A stretch of 64,000 bases of DNA. Origin: Streptomyces changanensis. Lineage in GTDB: Bacteria; Actinomycetota; Actinomycetes; Streptomycetales; Streptomycetaceae. Under the pieces are notes generated by a model. The model did not search any database, was not told the origin of the DNA, and saw only the letters and a list, made by a program, of their open reading frames with translations. A program made the translations under genes and the position numbers. Positions 8,185-16,547 of the stretch are shown here, one piece after another. The stretch lies in the NCBI RefSeq assembly GCF_024600715.1, contig NZ_CP102332.1, forward strand, positions 3,658,001 to 3,722,000, read 5' to 3'. Positions within the stretch are counted from its first letter, which is position 1. Each line of letters starts with the position of its first letter.

Positions 8185-9332
8185 CGGCGGGGCTGCTGGA
8201 AGCGGTCCGGCAGCGGCTGGCCGCGAGCGGCACGGAACCCACACCGGCCGGTGTGGCGGCGGCACTGCGGGCCCAGGGGCGGCTCCTCGGTGACGCGCAG
8301 GTGCTCGGGGGCGCCGAGGAACTGCGCTGCGAACTGGTGGGCACGGGACCGCTGGAACCCCTCCTCGCCGACCCAGCCGTGACCGACGTGCTGGTGTCCG
8401 CACCCGACCGGGTGTGGGTGGACCGCGGCGACGGACTCGAACTCTCCGGAGTCTCCTTCCGCGACGCGGCGGCCGTGCGCCGGCTCGCCCAGCGCCTCGC
8501 GGCCGTCGCCGGACGACGGCTCGACGACGCCCGTCCTTGGGTCGACGCCCGTTTGCCGGACGGCACCCGCATGCACGCCGTGCTGCCGCCGGTCGCCGTC
8601 GGCTCGACGTGCCTGTCACTGCGCGCCGTACGGCCGCGCGCCTTCTCGCTCGCCGAGCTCACCCGTGCCGGGACGGTACCGCCGGGCGGTGACCACGTGC
8701 TGCGGGCGCTCGTGGAGAACCGGGTGTCCTACCTCGTCAGCGGCGGCACGGGCACCGGCAAGACGACGCTGTTGGCGGCATTGCTGAGCCTCGTGGGGGA
8801 GCGCGAGCGGATCGTCCTGGCCGAGGACTCGGCGGAGTTGCGCCCCGACCACCCACACGTGGTCCGGCTGGAGGCGCGGCCACCGAACCAGGAGGGGGCC
8901 GGACTGGTGACGCTGCGAGACCTGGTGCGCCAAGCGCTGCGGATGCGACCGGACCGGCTCGTCGTGGGCGAGGTGCGGGGAGCCGAAGTGGCCGACCTCC
9001 TCGCCGCCCTCAACACCGGCCACGAAGGCGGCTGCGGCACTGTGCACGCCAACACGGCCGGAGACGTACCCGCCCGTCTGGAGGCCCTGGGGACGACCGC
9101 CGGGCTGGACCGGGCCGCCCTGCACAGCCAGTTGGCCGCCGGACTGTCTGCCGTCGTGCACCTCGTCCGGGAGCCGGGCGGGCAGCGGCGCGTCGCCGAG
9201 GTCCACGTCCTCCGGCGCGGCGCCGACGGACTGGTCGTGACGGTACCCGCCCTGCGGTGGGCGCCGGCGGGGTTCGTCGAGGAGCGGGGTTGGGAGCGGC
9301 TGCGCGCACTGATCGGAGGTGCGCGGTGGTGA
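8181..9332 (+). CDS. tadA: Tad secretion ATPase TadA/CpaF
   Basis: The 383-residue type II/IV secretion ATPase of the CpaF family powers Tad pilus assembly at the inner membrane. The N-terminal region contains GTGPLEPLLADPAVTDVLV, typical of CpaF. Walker A is GGTGTGKT at residues 188-195, then LAEDSAEL (Asp box) and RPDRLVVGEVRGAE (Walker B), with a His box in HEGGCGTVHANTA. The GTG start overlaps the ssd stop. It is slightly short for CpaF because the N-terminal region is reduced, as in other actinobacterial copies. Confidence 0.93.
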   Translation: MTAGLLEAVRQRLAASGTEPTPAGVAAALRAQGRLLGDAQVLGGAEELRCELVGTGPLEPLLADPAVTDVLVSAPDRVWVDRGDGLELSGVSFRDAAAVRRLAQRLAAVAGRRLDDARPWVDARLPDGTRMHAVLPPVAVGSTCLSLRAVRPRAFSLAELTRAGTVPPGGDHVLRALVENRVSYLVSGGTGTGKTTLLAALLSLVGERERIVLAEDSAELRPDHPHVVRLEARPPNQEGAGLVTLRDLVRQALRMRPDRLVVGEVRGAEVADLLAALNTGHEGGCGTVHANTAGDVPARLEALGTTAGLDRAALHSQLAAGLSAVVHLVREPGGQRRVAEVHVLRRGADGLVVTVPALRWAPAGFVEERGWERLRALIGGARW

Positions 9333-10180
9333 CCACCGTTCCCGTGTACGCGGCGGCGCTGTGCCTGGGCACGGCGGTGTGGCTCCACGCGGGGCACAGC
9401 CGCGGCGCGCGGCGCGGCAGGCTGCTGTTCCCCGGCGGGGCGTGCGCCACCGTACCGGCGACTGCGCGTCGGCGGCCGATCGGCAAGCCCTGGTCACGGC
9501 TGGGGCCGGAGTGGTTGTGCCTCCCCGCCGCGGCGGCGCTCGCCCTGCTGGGCGGGTCGCCGCTGCCCCTGCCGGCCGGTGCCGCCGCGGTCCCGCTGGT
9601 GCGGCGGCGACTCAGGGCGAGGGCGCGTGCCAAGGAGCGCGACCGGCGTACCGACGGAGTGATCGCGCTGTGTGCCGCCGTCGCGGGCGAACTGCGCGCC
9701 GGCTGCCAGCCCGCACAGGCCCTGTTCTCCGCGGCCCGGAGCACCGGGGAGTTGGGCGAGCAGGAGGCGGCCGTGCTGGCCGCCGCACGGTTCGGCGGCG
9801 ACGTACCGGACGCGCTGAGACGGGCGGCGGACGCGGACGGGGCGGAGGGGCTGGCCGGACTCGCGGCGTGCTGGCAGGTGGCGGTGGACGGCGGCGCCGG
9901 GTTGGCCGCCGGGCTGGACCGGCTGGAGGCCGCCCTGCGCGACCAGCGGGAGCAGCGGGAACGCCTCCGGGCGGAACTGTCCGGTGCCTGGGCGACCGTC
10001 GTGCTGCTCGCGCTGCTGCCCGTGGCCGCCCTCGCCATGGGTGCCGCGCTCGGAGCCCAGCCACTGCGGGTCCTCCTGCACACCCCGGCGGGCTGGGCCT
10101 GCCTCCTGCTGGGCGGTGCGCTGGAAGCGGTCGGCCTGTGGTGGGCCCGGCGCATCGTCGAGGCGGGTGAGGAACCGTGA
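9326..10180 (+). CDS. tadB: Tad inner-membrane protein TadB (T2SSF domain)
   Basis: About 284 residues. Hydrophobic segments at the N-terminus and about residues 60-80 precede a cytoplasmic T2SSF domain (AVAGELRAGCQPAQALFSAA, GLAACWQVAVDGGAGLAAGLDRL), with two C-terminal membrane segments. TadB and TadC form the platform on which TadA acts. Two consecutive GTG codons (9326, 9329) are possible starts; GGAGG at 9315-9319 fits either. Both overlap the tadA stop. The N-terminus is shorter than in proteobacterial TadB. Confidence 0.85.
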   Translation: MVTTVPVYAAALCLGTAVWLHAGHSRGARRGRLLFPGGACATVPATARRRPIGKPWSRLGPEWLCLPAAAALALLGGSPLPLPAGAAAVPLVRRRLRARARAKERDRRTDGVIALCAAVAGELRAGCQPAQALFSAARSTGELGEQEAAVLAAARFGGDVPDALRRAADADGAEGLAGLAACWQVAVDGGAGLAAGLDRLEAALRDQREQRERLRAELSGAWATVVLLALLPVAALAMGAALGAQPLRVLLHTPAGWACLLLGGALEAVGLWWARRIVEAGEEP

Positions 10181-10953
10181 GGGCCGACGTCGCAGAGGTT
10201 GTCCACCGCCTGTGGACAGCCGCGGCGCTCCTGGGCGGTGCTCTGTGCGCTGCGTGGGTGGTGACCCGAGCCCGACGCACCGTGCGGGCCCGCCGACGAC
10301 TGGCCGTCCTGGTGCCGGCACGCCCAGGAAGCCCCCGCGCAGCGCGGTGGCCCGCCGGACGCGCCCGGCAGGCCCGCCCCCCATGGATGGCCCCGGTGGC
10401 GGTCCTGGCCGCCGGATGGGCGCTGGTCGGAGGGATCGCGGGCTGCGCGGTCGGTACTGCCGCGGCCTATGGCGTCCACCGATGGCAGCAGCGGCCACGC
10501 CCGGCCACCGACGACGTGGAAGCGGCGCACCGGCTGCCGCTGGCGGCGGAACTGCTGGCCGCCTGCCTGTCGGCCGGCGCAGGACCCCGCGAAGCCGCCG
10601 AAGCGGTGAGCCGTTCGATGGGCGGCCCCCTCGGCGAACGCCTCGGACGGACAGCCGCCGAACTGGCACTGGGCGGCGACCCGGGCGAGGCGTGGAGCCG
10701 GATCGGTGACGTGCCGGGGGCACGGCCATTGGCCCGCTGCCTGGAGCGCGCCGCGGCGACGGGCGCCCCGGCGGCCGGGCCGGTCTCGCGCCTCGCCGCC
10801 GGACTGCGGGCCGACCGGGCGCGGGCCGCGGCGGCCCGTGCCCGGCGCACCCAGGTACTGATCACGGCCCCGGTGGGCCTGTGCTTCCTGCCCGCCTTCC
10901 TGGCGGTCGGTGTCGCACCGGTCGTCATCGGCCTCGCCGGACGCCTTTTGTGA
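10177..10953 (+). CDS. tadC: Tad inner-membrane protein TadC (T2SSF domain)
   Basis: 258 residues with an N-terminal membrane segment, a second hydrophobic stretch near residues 70-95 and a T2SSF domain (LPLAAELLAACLSAGAGPREAAEAV, LARCLERAAATGAPAAGPV). A C-terminal hydrophobic pair (VLITAPVGLCFLPAFLAVGVAPVVIG) completes it. This is the second platform component of the Tad machine. The GTG start forms a GTGA overlap with the tadB stop. The first codons contain an inverted pair of near-consensus DnaA boxes (10199-10219), reported separately. Confidence 0.85.
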   Translation: MRADVAEVVHRLWTAAALLGGALCAAWVVTRARRTVRARRRLAVLVPARPGSPRAARWPAGRARQARPPWMAPVAVLAAGWALVGGIAGCAVGTAAAYGVHRWQQRPRPATDDVEAAHRLPLAAELLAACLSAGAGPREAAEAVSRSMGGPLGERLGRTAAELALGGDPGEAWSRIGDVPGARPLARCLERAAATGAPAAGPVSRLAAGLRADRARAAAARARRTQVLITAPVGLCFLPAFLAVGVAPVVIGLAGRLL

Positions 10954-11020
10954 GGCACCCGCTCCGCACCGGTGCCGGTGCGCGGCATGTGACGACGACG
11001 ACGGACGAAGGGAGATCGCC

Positions 11021-11251
11021 GTGTGGCGACGAATGACGGAGTGGACGAAGTGGACCGAGTGGACGAGGCGGCGCTGGTCGGCCGCCCGGGCCGGCGCCCG
11101 TGGGGACGCGGGCATGAGCACGGCCGAGTACGCGATGGGGACCATCGCCGCGTGCGCCTTCGCGGCCGTGCTGTACAAGGTCGTCACGAGCGGCGCCGTC
11201 TCGGCCGGGCTGCGGTCGGTGATCGAGAGGGCCCTCGATGCGCCCTTCTGA
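11021..11251 (+). CDS. DUF4244 family Flp-type pilin
   Basis: The 76-residue product has a charged N-terminus of about 30 residues and then GMSTAEYAMGTIAACAFAAVLYKVV. That is a class III signal peptide/Flp pilin signature with Glu at +5 of the processing site and a hydrophobic helix. GTG at 11021 has GGAG six bases upstream; ATG at 11033 is an alternative. It is the probable major subunit exported by the TadABC machine encoded immediately upstream. The first dozen residues repeat Trp-Thr-Lys/Glu (EWTKWTEWT), which is unusual for a pilin leader. Confidence 0.85.
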   Translation: MWRRMTEWTKWTEWTRRRWSAARAGARGDAGMSTAEYAMGTIAACAFAAVLYKVVTSGAVSAGLRSVIERALDAPF

Positions 11252-11424
11252 GCCACGCCCGGCCGGGACCCGCGCTTCCGGCGGACCCCCTGTCGGGGCC
11301 GGCCCTGCCGGTGGACGCTCCGTCGGGATCCGACCCAGAGCCCGCCCGTCCCGGACCCCCCGCCCCGAGGCGTGCCGGTCCGAGGCGCGCCGGACCTGTC
11401 GGGAGGGGCACGGACCGGGGTTCC

Positions 11425-11784
11425 GTGACGGCCGAGGCGGCTCTGGCGATGCCCGCCCTGGTCGTCTTCACCCTGACCCTACTGTGGGGGATCGTCGCGG
11501 GGGCCGCGCAGATCCAGTGCGTGGACGCGGCCCGCGCGGGAGCCCGGGCGGCGGCCCGGTCGGAGCCGGAACAGTCGGTGCTGGCAACCGCCCGTGCCTC
11601 GGCTCCACAGGGGGCGGACGTGGTGCTGCGACGGGACGGGGAGCTGTGGCGGGTGCGGGTGGAGGCCCCTGCGCCCGGACCGGCCTCCTGGGCGATGACC
11701 CTCCGCGCCGAGGCGGTCGCCCTGGCGGAGGACACGCCGGCCGGCCCCGTGGCGGCCGCTCCCGCCGGGAGCGTGCCGAACTGA
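11425..11784 (+). CDS. tadE: TadE-family pseudopilin
   Basis: About 119 residues. GSVTAEAALAMPALVVFTLTLLWGI is the TadE signature: a conserved Glu followed by one long hydrophobic helix, then an extracellular domain ending at the stop. The start is uncertain. GTG at 11425 sits inside SVTAE and has only CGGGG upstream; the same frame is open upstream to a GTG at 11311 through a Pro/Arg-rich stretch with no better ribosome site. TadE proteins are minor pilins that help assemble Tad pili. The stop overlaps the proposed CTG start of the next gene. Confidence 0.78.
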   Translation: MTAEAALAMPALVVFTLTLLWGIVAGAAQIQCVDAARAGARAAARSEPEQSVLATARASAPQGADVVLRRDGELWRVRVEAPAPGPASWAMTLRAEAVALAEDTPAGPVAAAPAGSVPN

Positions 11785-12284
11785 CCCGCGGTGGCGACCG
11801 GGGTTCCGCCAGCGTGTGGGCGGCCCTGGCGGCGGGAGCGCTGTGCGTCGTCTTCGCGGCGGTACTGGCCCTGGGCCAGGCCGTGACCGCCCGGCACCGG
11901 GCCGGCGGGGCCGCAGATCTGGCGGCCCTCGCGGCGGCCGACCGGGCGTTGCGGGGCGCGGACGAGGCGTGCCGCGCGGCGGCGCGGGCCGCCCGCGCGC
12001 AGCGCGCCGAAGTGGTGTGGTGCGACGTGCGCGGCGAGATCGCCGAGGTGACGGCCCGAGCGCGGTTCGGCCCGTACGCACCGGAGATCAGGTCCCGGGC
12101 CGGCCCTCCGGAGGCGTGGCCGGGCCCGGTGGCCACTCTTCGCTCGACGGGTTCGACGGGTTCGACGGGTTCGACGGGTTCGGTGGACTCGCCGGGCTCG
12201 GCGGGTGCTCGGGACCGGGCGGGTCCTCCGAGGGAGCCGCCTGGTTCGGCGGGTCCTCGGGGGCAGCCCGCAGCAGCTCGGTGA
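11781..12284 (+). CDS. Rv3654c-like TadE-related protein, proposed CTG start
   Basis: The conserved core begins GSASVWAALAAGALCVVFAAVLALGQAVTARHRA, matching the actinobacterial Rv3654c family at the end of Tad operons: one membrane helix, then HRAGGAADLAALAAADR and two Cys. No ATG, GTG or TTG lies in frame between the TadE stop and the helix. CTG at 11781 overlaps the TadE stop (CTGA) and has GGGAG eight bases upstream, so it is proposed as the start. Beyond about residue 110 the product becomes low-complexity (four STG repeats, then Pro/Gly-rich). That tail is antisense to the 3' end of the convergent helicase gene over 197 bp. Confidence 0.72.
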   Translation: MTRGGDRGSASVWAALAAGALCVVFAAVLALGQAVTARHRAGGAADLAALAAADRALRGADEACRAAARAARAQRAEVVWCDVRGEIAEVTARARFGPYAPEIRSRAGPPEAWPGPVATLRSTGSTGSTGSTGSVDSPGSAGARDRAGPPREPPGSAGPRGQPAAAR

Positions 12285-14703
12285 GCAGGCGCACCGCACC
12301 GCGCTTGTGGAGGGGCTCGTTGCCGTTGCCGCACTTGGGTGACTGGATGCAGGACGGGCAGCCCGCCTCGCACTCGCAGGACGCGATCGCCTCGCGGGTC
12401 GCGCCGAGCCACGCCCGGGCGGTGTGGAAGGCACGCTCGGCGAAGCCGGCCCCGCCCGGATGCCCGTCGTACACGAAGACCGTCGGCAGCAGCGTGTCCG
12501 GGTGCAGGGGGACCGACACACCGCCGATGTCCCAGCGGTCGCACGTGGCGAAGAGCGGCAGCAGGCCGATCGAGGCGTGCTCGGCCGCGTGCAGGGCCCC
12601 GCCGAGCTGCTCGGGGTTCACGCGGGCCGCGTCGAGCTGGTCCTCGGTGACCGTCCACCACACGGCCCGGGTGCGCAGGGTGCGCGGCGGGAGGTCGAGC
12701 TTCGTCTCACCGAGCACCTCGCCGGTGATGACCCGGCGGCGGAGGAAGGAGACCACCTGGTTCGTGACCTCGACGGAGCCGTAGCAGAGCCGGCCGTCAC
12801 CCCACGGGATCCGGGTGTCGGTCTCCAGGACGGAGATGGAGGTGGTGTCGCGTGCGGTGGTGGAGTACGGGGGGTCGGCCTCCTCGACGAGGGCGACCGA
12901 GTCCTGCAGGTCGAGGCGCCGAACGAGGTACGTGCGGCCCTGGTGGAGGTGGACGGCGCCCTCGTGGACGGTGGTGTGGGCGGCCGCCGCGTCGACGGTG
13001 CCGAGGAGGCGGCCGGTACCGGCTTCCACGATCCGCACGGGGGTACCGCCGGCGCCCCGGATGTCGGCGAGGTCGGCCGCCCGCTCACGGCGGGTCCAGT
13101 ACCAGCCGGACGCCCGGCGGCGCAGCAGGCCGGCGCCCTCCAGCTGGGGCAGCAGGCCGGGGGCGGACGGACCGAACAGCTCCAGGTCGCCGTCGGTCAG
13201 CGGGACCTCCGCCGCCGCCGCGCACAGGTGGGGGGCGAGCACGTACGGGTTGTCCGGGTCGAGGACGGTCGACTCCACCGGTCGCCGGAACAGCGCCTCC
13301 GGATGGTGGACGAGGTAGGTGTCCAGCGGGTCGTCACGGGCGACGAGCACGGCCAGGGCGCCCTCGCCGGACCGTCCGGCGCGCCCGGCCTGCTGCCACA
13401 GGGACGCACGCGTCCCGGGGTACCCGGCGATGACGACCGCGTCCAGGCCGGAGACGTCGATGCCGAGCTCCAGGGCGGTGGTCGCGGCCAGACCGAGGAG
13501 CTCGCCGGAGTGGAGCGCTTGTTCCAGGGCGCGCCGCTCCTCGGGCAGATAGCCGCCCCGGTAGGCGGCGACCCGGCGGGCGAGGGAGCGGTCCACCTCG
13601 GCGAGCCGCTCCTGGGCGATCACCGAGATCAGTTCGGCGCCCCGCCGCGACCGGACGAACGCCACCGAGCGCACGCCCTGCACGGTCAGGTCGGTCAGCA
13701 GGTCGGCGGTCTCCGCGGTGGCGGTGCGCCGTACCGGCGCGCCGTGCTCACCCCGGAGCTCGGTCAACGGCGGCTCCCACAGGGCGAAGACGAGCTCGCC
13801 CCGCGGGGAGGCGTCGTCGGCGACCTCCCGCACCGGAAGGCCGGTGAGGCGGCACGCGGCGGCGGCCGGTTCGGCGGCGGTGGCGGAGGCGAGGAGGAAG
13901 ACCGGCTCGGAGCCGTAGCGGGCGCACAGGCGGCGCAGACGGCGCAGGACCTGGGCGACGTGCGACCCGAAGACCCCGCGGTAGGTGTGGCATTCGTCGA
14001 TGACGACGTAGCGCAGGGCGCGCAGGAAGGAGGACCAGCGGGGGTGGGACGGCAGTATGCCCCGGTGCAGCATGTCGGGGTTGGTCAGGACGTAGTTGGC
14101 GTACTGGCGGACCCACTCGCGTTCCTCGACCGGCGTGTCGCCGTCGTACACGGCCGGCCGGATGCGGGTGCCGAGCGGGGCGGCGAGCGCCTTCACGGCG
14201 CGCCGCTGGTCGGCGGCGAGCGCCTTGGTGGGGGAGAGGTACAGGGCGGTGGCGCCCCGGCCGTTCGCCGCCTCCGAGCCGTCCAGGAGCGCGGACAGGA
14301 CCGGAGCGAGGTACGCGAGGGACTTGCCGGACGCCGTGCCCGTGGCGATCACGACCGACTCGCCGTCCAGGGCGTGCTCGGCGGCCACCGCCTGGTGCGC
14401 CCACGGATGGTCGACACCGGCCAGGTGAATGGCGTTGATCACTTCCGGGCGGATGCGGTCGGGCCACACGGCATGGCGCCCCTCCCTCGGGGGCAGGTGC
14501 TCCGTATGAGTGATGCGCGCAGCCCGGTTCGCCCTCGCGGTGAGCCGGTCGAGGACCGTTCCGGGAGAGGGGCGGGCGTCCCCGTTCTCGGGAGGACGAC
14601 TGGGGCGGTGATTCCTGGCCATCGACACCGAGTGTGTCACCGGCGTGACGGACAATGCTCCCAAGGCGTCGTGCATGGCTGCTGGTAAGTGATTGAATGC
14701 CAT
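12088..14703 (-). CDS. DEAD/DEAH-box helicase with C-terminal DUF1998-type domain
   Basis: 871 residues of the MrfA/YprA-like SF2 helicase family. Motifs in order: Q-like HPWAHQ, Walker A ATGTASGKS, motif Ia LSPTKALAADQ, motif II DECH, motif III SATAAEP, a helicase C domain (VRSRRGAELI, TTALELGIDVSGLDAVVIAGYPG) and motif VI QQAGRAGR. The C-terminal domain has a four-Cys cluster, CECEAGCPSCIQSPKCGNGN. Related proteins act in DNA repair. ATG at 14703 begins MAFNHLPA as in S. coelicolor relatives, although AGGAGG is about 16 bases away. The last 65 or so residues are a Pro-rich tail containing NPS repeats, encoded opposite the Rv3654c-like gene. Confidence 0.92.
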   Translation of the reverse strand: MAFNHLPAAMHDALGALSVTPVTHSVSMARNHRPSRPPENGDARPSPGTVLDRLTARANRAARITHTEHLPPREGRHAVWPDRIRPEVINAIHLAGVDHPWAHQAVAAEHALDGESVVIATGTASGKSLAYLAPVLSALLDGSEAANGRGATALYLSPTKALAADQRRAVKALAAPLGTRIRPAVYDGDTPVEEREWVRQYANYVLTNPDMLHRGILPSHPRWSSFLRALRYVVIDECHTYRGVFGSHVAQVLRRLRRLCARYGSEPVFLLASATAAEPAAAACRLTGLPVREVADDASPRGELVFALWEPPLTELRGEHGAPVRRTATAETADLLTDLTVQGVRSVAFVRSRRGAELISVIAQERLAEVDRSLARRVAAYRGGYLPEERRALEQALHSGELLGLAATTALELGIDVSGLDAVVIAGYPGTRASLWQQAGRAGRSGEGALAVLVARDDPLDTYLVHHPEALFRRPVESTVLDPDNPYVLAPHLCAAAAEVPLTDGDLELFGPSAPGLLPQLEGAGLLRRRASGWYWTRRERAADLADIRGAGGTPVRIVEAGTGRLLGTVDAAAAHTTVHEGAVHLHQGRTYLVRRLDLQDSVALVEEADPPYSTTARDTTSISVLETDTRIPWGDGRLCYGSVEVTNQVVSFLRRRVITGEVLGETKLDLPPRTLRTRAVWWTVTEDQLDAARVNPEQLGGALHAAEHASIGLLPLFATCDRWDIGGVSVPLHPDTLLPTVFVYDGHPGGAGFAERAFHTARAWLGATREAIASCECEAGCPSCIQSPKCGNGNEPLHKRGAVRLLTELLRAAPEDPPNQAAPSEDPPGPEHPPSPASPPNPSNPSNPSNPSSEEWPPGPATPPEGRPGT

Positions 14704-14781
14704 CGCGGCTGGCGATCTGCCTCCTGGCTCCGCTGGGGAGACCCGGGGGCGACCGCTCGATAGCAAGGTGCTGGAGGATCC

Positions 14782-15135
14782 GTGGACCTGTCCCTGTCGA
14801 CTCGCAATGTGTCCGGCCCTGGTGGCGACCGTACGGTCGTCGAGGTCGGTGGCGAGATTGATGTGTATACCGCGCCCAAGCTGCGCGAGCAGTTGGTCGA
14901 GTTGGTGAACGACGGCAGCTACCACCTGGTCGTCGACATGGAGGGCGTGGACTTCCTGGACTCGACCGGCCTCGGCGTCCTGGTGGGCGGCCTGAAGCGG
15001 GTGCGTGCCCACGAGGGTTCGTTGCGCCTCGTCTGCAACCAGGAGCGCATTCTGAAGATTTTCCGGATCACCGGTCTGACGAAGGTGTTCCCGATCCACA
15101 CGACGGTCGACGAGGCCGTCGCCGCCACCGACTGA
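14782..15135 (+). CDS. bldG: Anti-anti-sigma factor BldG
   Basis: The 117-residue STAS-domain protein is nearly identical in plan to S. coelicolor BldG, which is needed for aerial growth and antibiotic production. The phosphorylatable serine is in [13 protein letters not shown] (Ser61 here, equivalent to Ser57 of the 113-residue S. coelicolor protein). GTG start with GGAGG upstream. It lies 78 bp from the divergent helicase gene. In S. coelicolor bldG is made both alone and with the downstream anti-sigma gene; a hairpin after the stop here fits that arrangement. Confidence 0.96.
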   Translation: MDLSLSTRNVSGPGGDRTVVEVGGEIDVYTAPKLREQLVELVNDGSYHLVVDMEGVDFLDSTGLGVLVGGLKRVRAHEGSLRLVCNQERILKIFRITGLTKVFPIHTTVDEAVAATD

Positions 15136-15154
15136 CGCCCTGACGGCAGGTCCC

Positions 15155-15174
15155 GCCCCGGTCGTTGCCGGGGC
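15155..15174 (+). terminator. Hairpin after bldG
   Basis: GCCCCGG and CCGGGGC form a 7-bp stem with a six-base loop, 19 bases past the bldG stop and without a T-tract. It could be a partial terminator that separates monocistronic bldG mRNA from read-through into the anti-sigma gene. Confidence 0.5.
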
Positions 15175-15365
15175 AGGGTCACCGCCCGGTGCCGGCCGCC
15201 GGAAGGCGGGGCTCGTAGGGCCTCGGCGCCCGGTTCCGGGCGCTAGCCCTCGGACTCGCCCCGGGCCGGCACGTACCTCCGCCACGGGGGTGCGGCTCCG
15301 GTCCCGGATGCGGTGCCCTCGGCTCCGGCTGCGGGGCGCGGGTTCCGGGCCGGGCGCGGCCGCGG

Positions 15366-15387
15366 CACGGCCACAGCTGTGGCCGTG
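15366..15387. repeat. Perfect 22-bp palindrome
   Basis: CACGGCCACAG is followed directly by its reverse complement. It sits about 480 bp upstream of the anti-sigma gene start, within the bldG intergenic region. Confidence 0.8.
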
Positions 15388-15845
15388 GCTCCGGACCGAG
15401 CCGTACCGGGCACGGGCTTCGGCCGGGCGTCGGGGAGGCGTTACGGCCACTCGTCGGCACATCCGTGAGGCAGCGCTCCCGCACGGGTAGGACAAGCCGT
15501 AGGCCCGGCGAGGGCGGCACGGCGCGAGACCCGCGAGGGCCCCGTCCGTACCGCCACACCCGGTGCCCGCCGGGTGCGTCCGCCTGCCCGGGGCGCGCAG
15601 GCCCGCAGGCGCGCCCGCCCAGGGACGCGCACCCGAGGTGCGGGTGCCCGGGGCCGGCGGTCGGCCCCGGACGGGGCGCGGACACGCCCGGCCCGGGATC
15701 AGCGGGGTCACAGGTCGGCCGACGAGTCTCGGCCGGTGGGGATGGACCGGGTGGTCCCGGGGCATCCGGAGGAAGGGCAGGGATGCCGGGCAGCCGGCCC
15801 GGCGGGGTCCCTGAGACGCACGCTCGTACGCCCGAGGGGGACCGC

Positions 15846-16304
15846 ATGGCCACCGTTGAACTCCGCTTCAGCGCCCAGCCCGAGCACGTCAGGACCGCCC
15901 GGTTGGTGGCGGCCGCCGTGGCGCGTCGGGCCGGGGTCGACGAAGCCGTGCTGGACGAGGTCAGGCTCGCCGTCGGCGAGGCCTGCTCCCGCGCCGTCGG
16001 CCTGCACCGCAGCAACGGCGTCGAGGCCCCCGTGCGCGTCCTCCTGAACGAGGAGGAGAAGGCCTTCTCCATCGAGGTCGGCGACGAGGTGCCCGGTGCC
16101 GGGGTCGCCGCGGCCGACGCCGCGGGAGTCCCCGGCTCGCGCGAGGGCGCGCCCACGCAGGACTTCGACGACGCGGAGGGCGAGGACCAGATGGGCCTCG
16201 CCGTGATCAGCGGGCTCGTGGACGACGTCGAGGTCTCCGCCGGCGAACACGGTGGACTCATTCGGATGAGCTGGCCCCGGCCGGGTTCGGTGGAACCCTC
16301 CTGA
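15846..16304 (+). CDS. Anti-sigma factor/ATP-binding protein, BldG partner (Orf3/ApgA-like)
   Basis: 152 residues with a GHKL/HATPase_c-like serine kinase fold: VELRFSAQPEHVRTARLVAAAVARR, then DEVRLAVGEACSRAVGLHRS (N box region) and a C-terminal GLAVISGLVDDVEV (G box). It is the positional equivalent of the anti-sigma gene cotranscribed with bldG in S. coelicolor, whose product interacts with BldG. ATG with GAGGGGG upstream. An acidic insertion (EGAPTQDFDDAEGEDQ) precedes the last motif. The canonical N-box Asn is replaced in EACSRAV, so kinase activity is doubtful and sequestration is more likely. Confidence 0.85.
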   Translation: MATVELRFSAQPEHVRTARLVAAAVARRAGVDEAVLDEVRLAVGEACSRAVGLHRSNGVEAPVRVLLNEEEKAFSIEVGDEVPGAGVAAADAAGVPGSREGAPTQDFDDAEGEDQMGLAVISGLVDDVEVSAGEHGGLIRMSWPRPGSVEPS

Positions 16305-16335
16305 CCCTTCCGGCACACCGGAAAACCCCTCCCCT

Positions 16336-16359
16336 GGCCCTGCTGAGCAGGGCCTTTTT
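16336..16359 (+). terminator. Rho-independent terminator after the anti-sigma gene
   Basis: GGCCCTGC and GCAGGGCC form an 8-bp stem around TGA, followed directly by TTTTT, 32 bases after the stop codon. Confidence 0.9.
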
Positions 16360-16504
16360 CCTTTTCCCTCACCCCGCGATCCACTTTCCACACCCCCGCC
16401 CCATTACTGCGTTCGGGTGGATTTTCGGACTCGATCATTTGCCGACGGGTGAGCCCCGGACAATTCTTTTCTTCGGCGCCCTGTTTTGATCGGGTTCCGC
16501 TCCC

Positions 16505-16510
16505 TACAAT
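16505..16510 (+). promoter_or_regulatory. Candidate -10 element for hppA
   Basis: TACAAT lies in an AT-richer stretch 38 bp upstream of the hppA ATG. TGTTTT 17 bases further upstream is a poor -35 match, so this is tentative. AAGGAGG five bases before the ATG is a strong ribosome-binding site. Confidence 0.35.
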
Positions 16511-16547
16511 CCGTCCACATCTTGAGTTCTGACGTCAAGGAGGACGA

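Larger units (their letters stand above)
15136..15845. other. Long bldG/anti-sigma intergenic region
   Basis: About 710 bp with no convincing gene. It holds a hairpin right after bldG (15155-15174), a perfect 22-bp palindrome (15366-15387) and many GC-rich short repeats. Open frames that cross it from the anti-sigma gene have Arg/Pro/Gly-rich products and no family features. Confidence 0.55.

Noticed and set aside
12146..12181. Short tandem repeats as a possible CRISPR array
   Set aside because: The units are 9 bp with no spacers and lie inside coding sequence. No CRISPR array or cas gene is present in the window.
12424..14688. 754-codon plus-strand open frame
   Set aside because: It is antisense to the helicase, which has all SF2 motifs on the minus strand.
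14704..15765. Upstream extension of the helicase frame to 15765
   Set aside because: It would run antisense through bldG and has an Arg/Pro-rich, non-conserved product. Similarity starts at MAFNHLPA.
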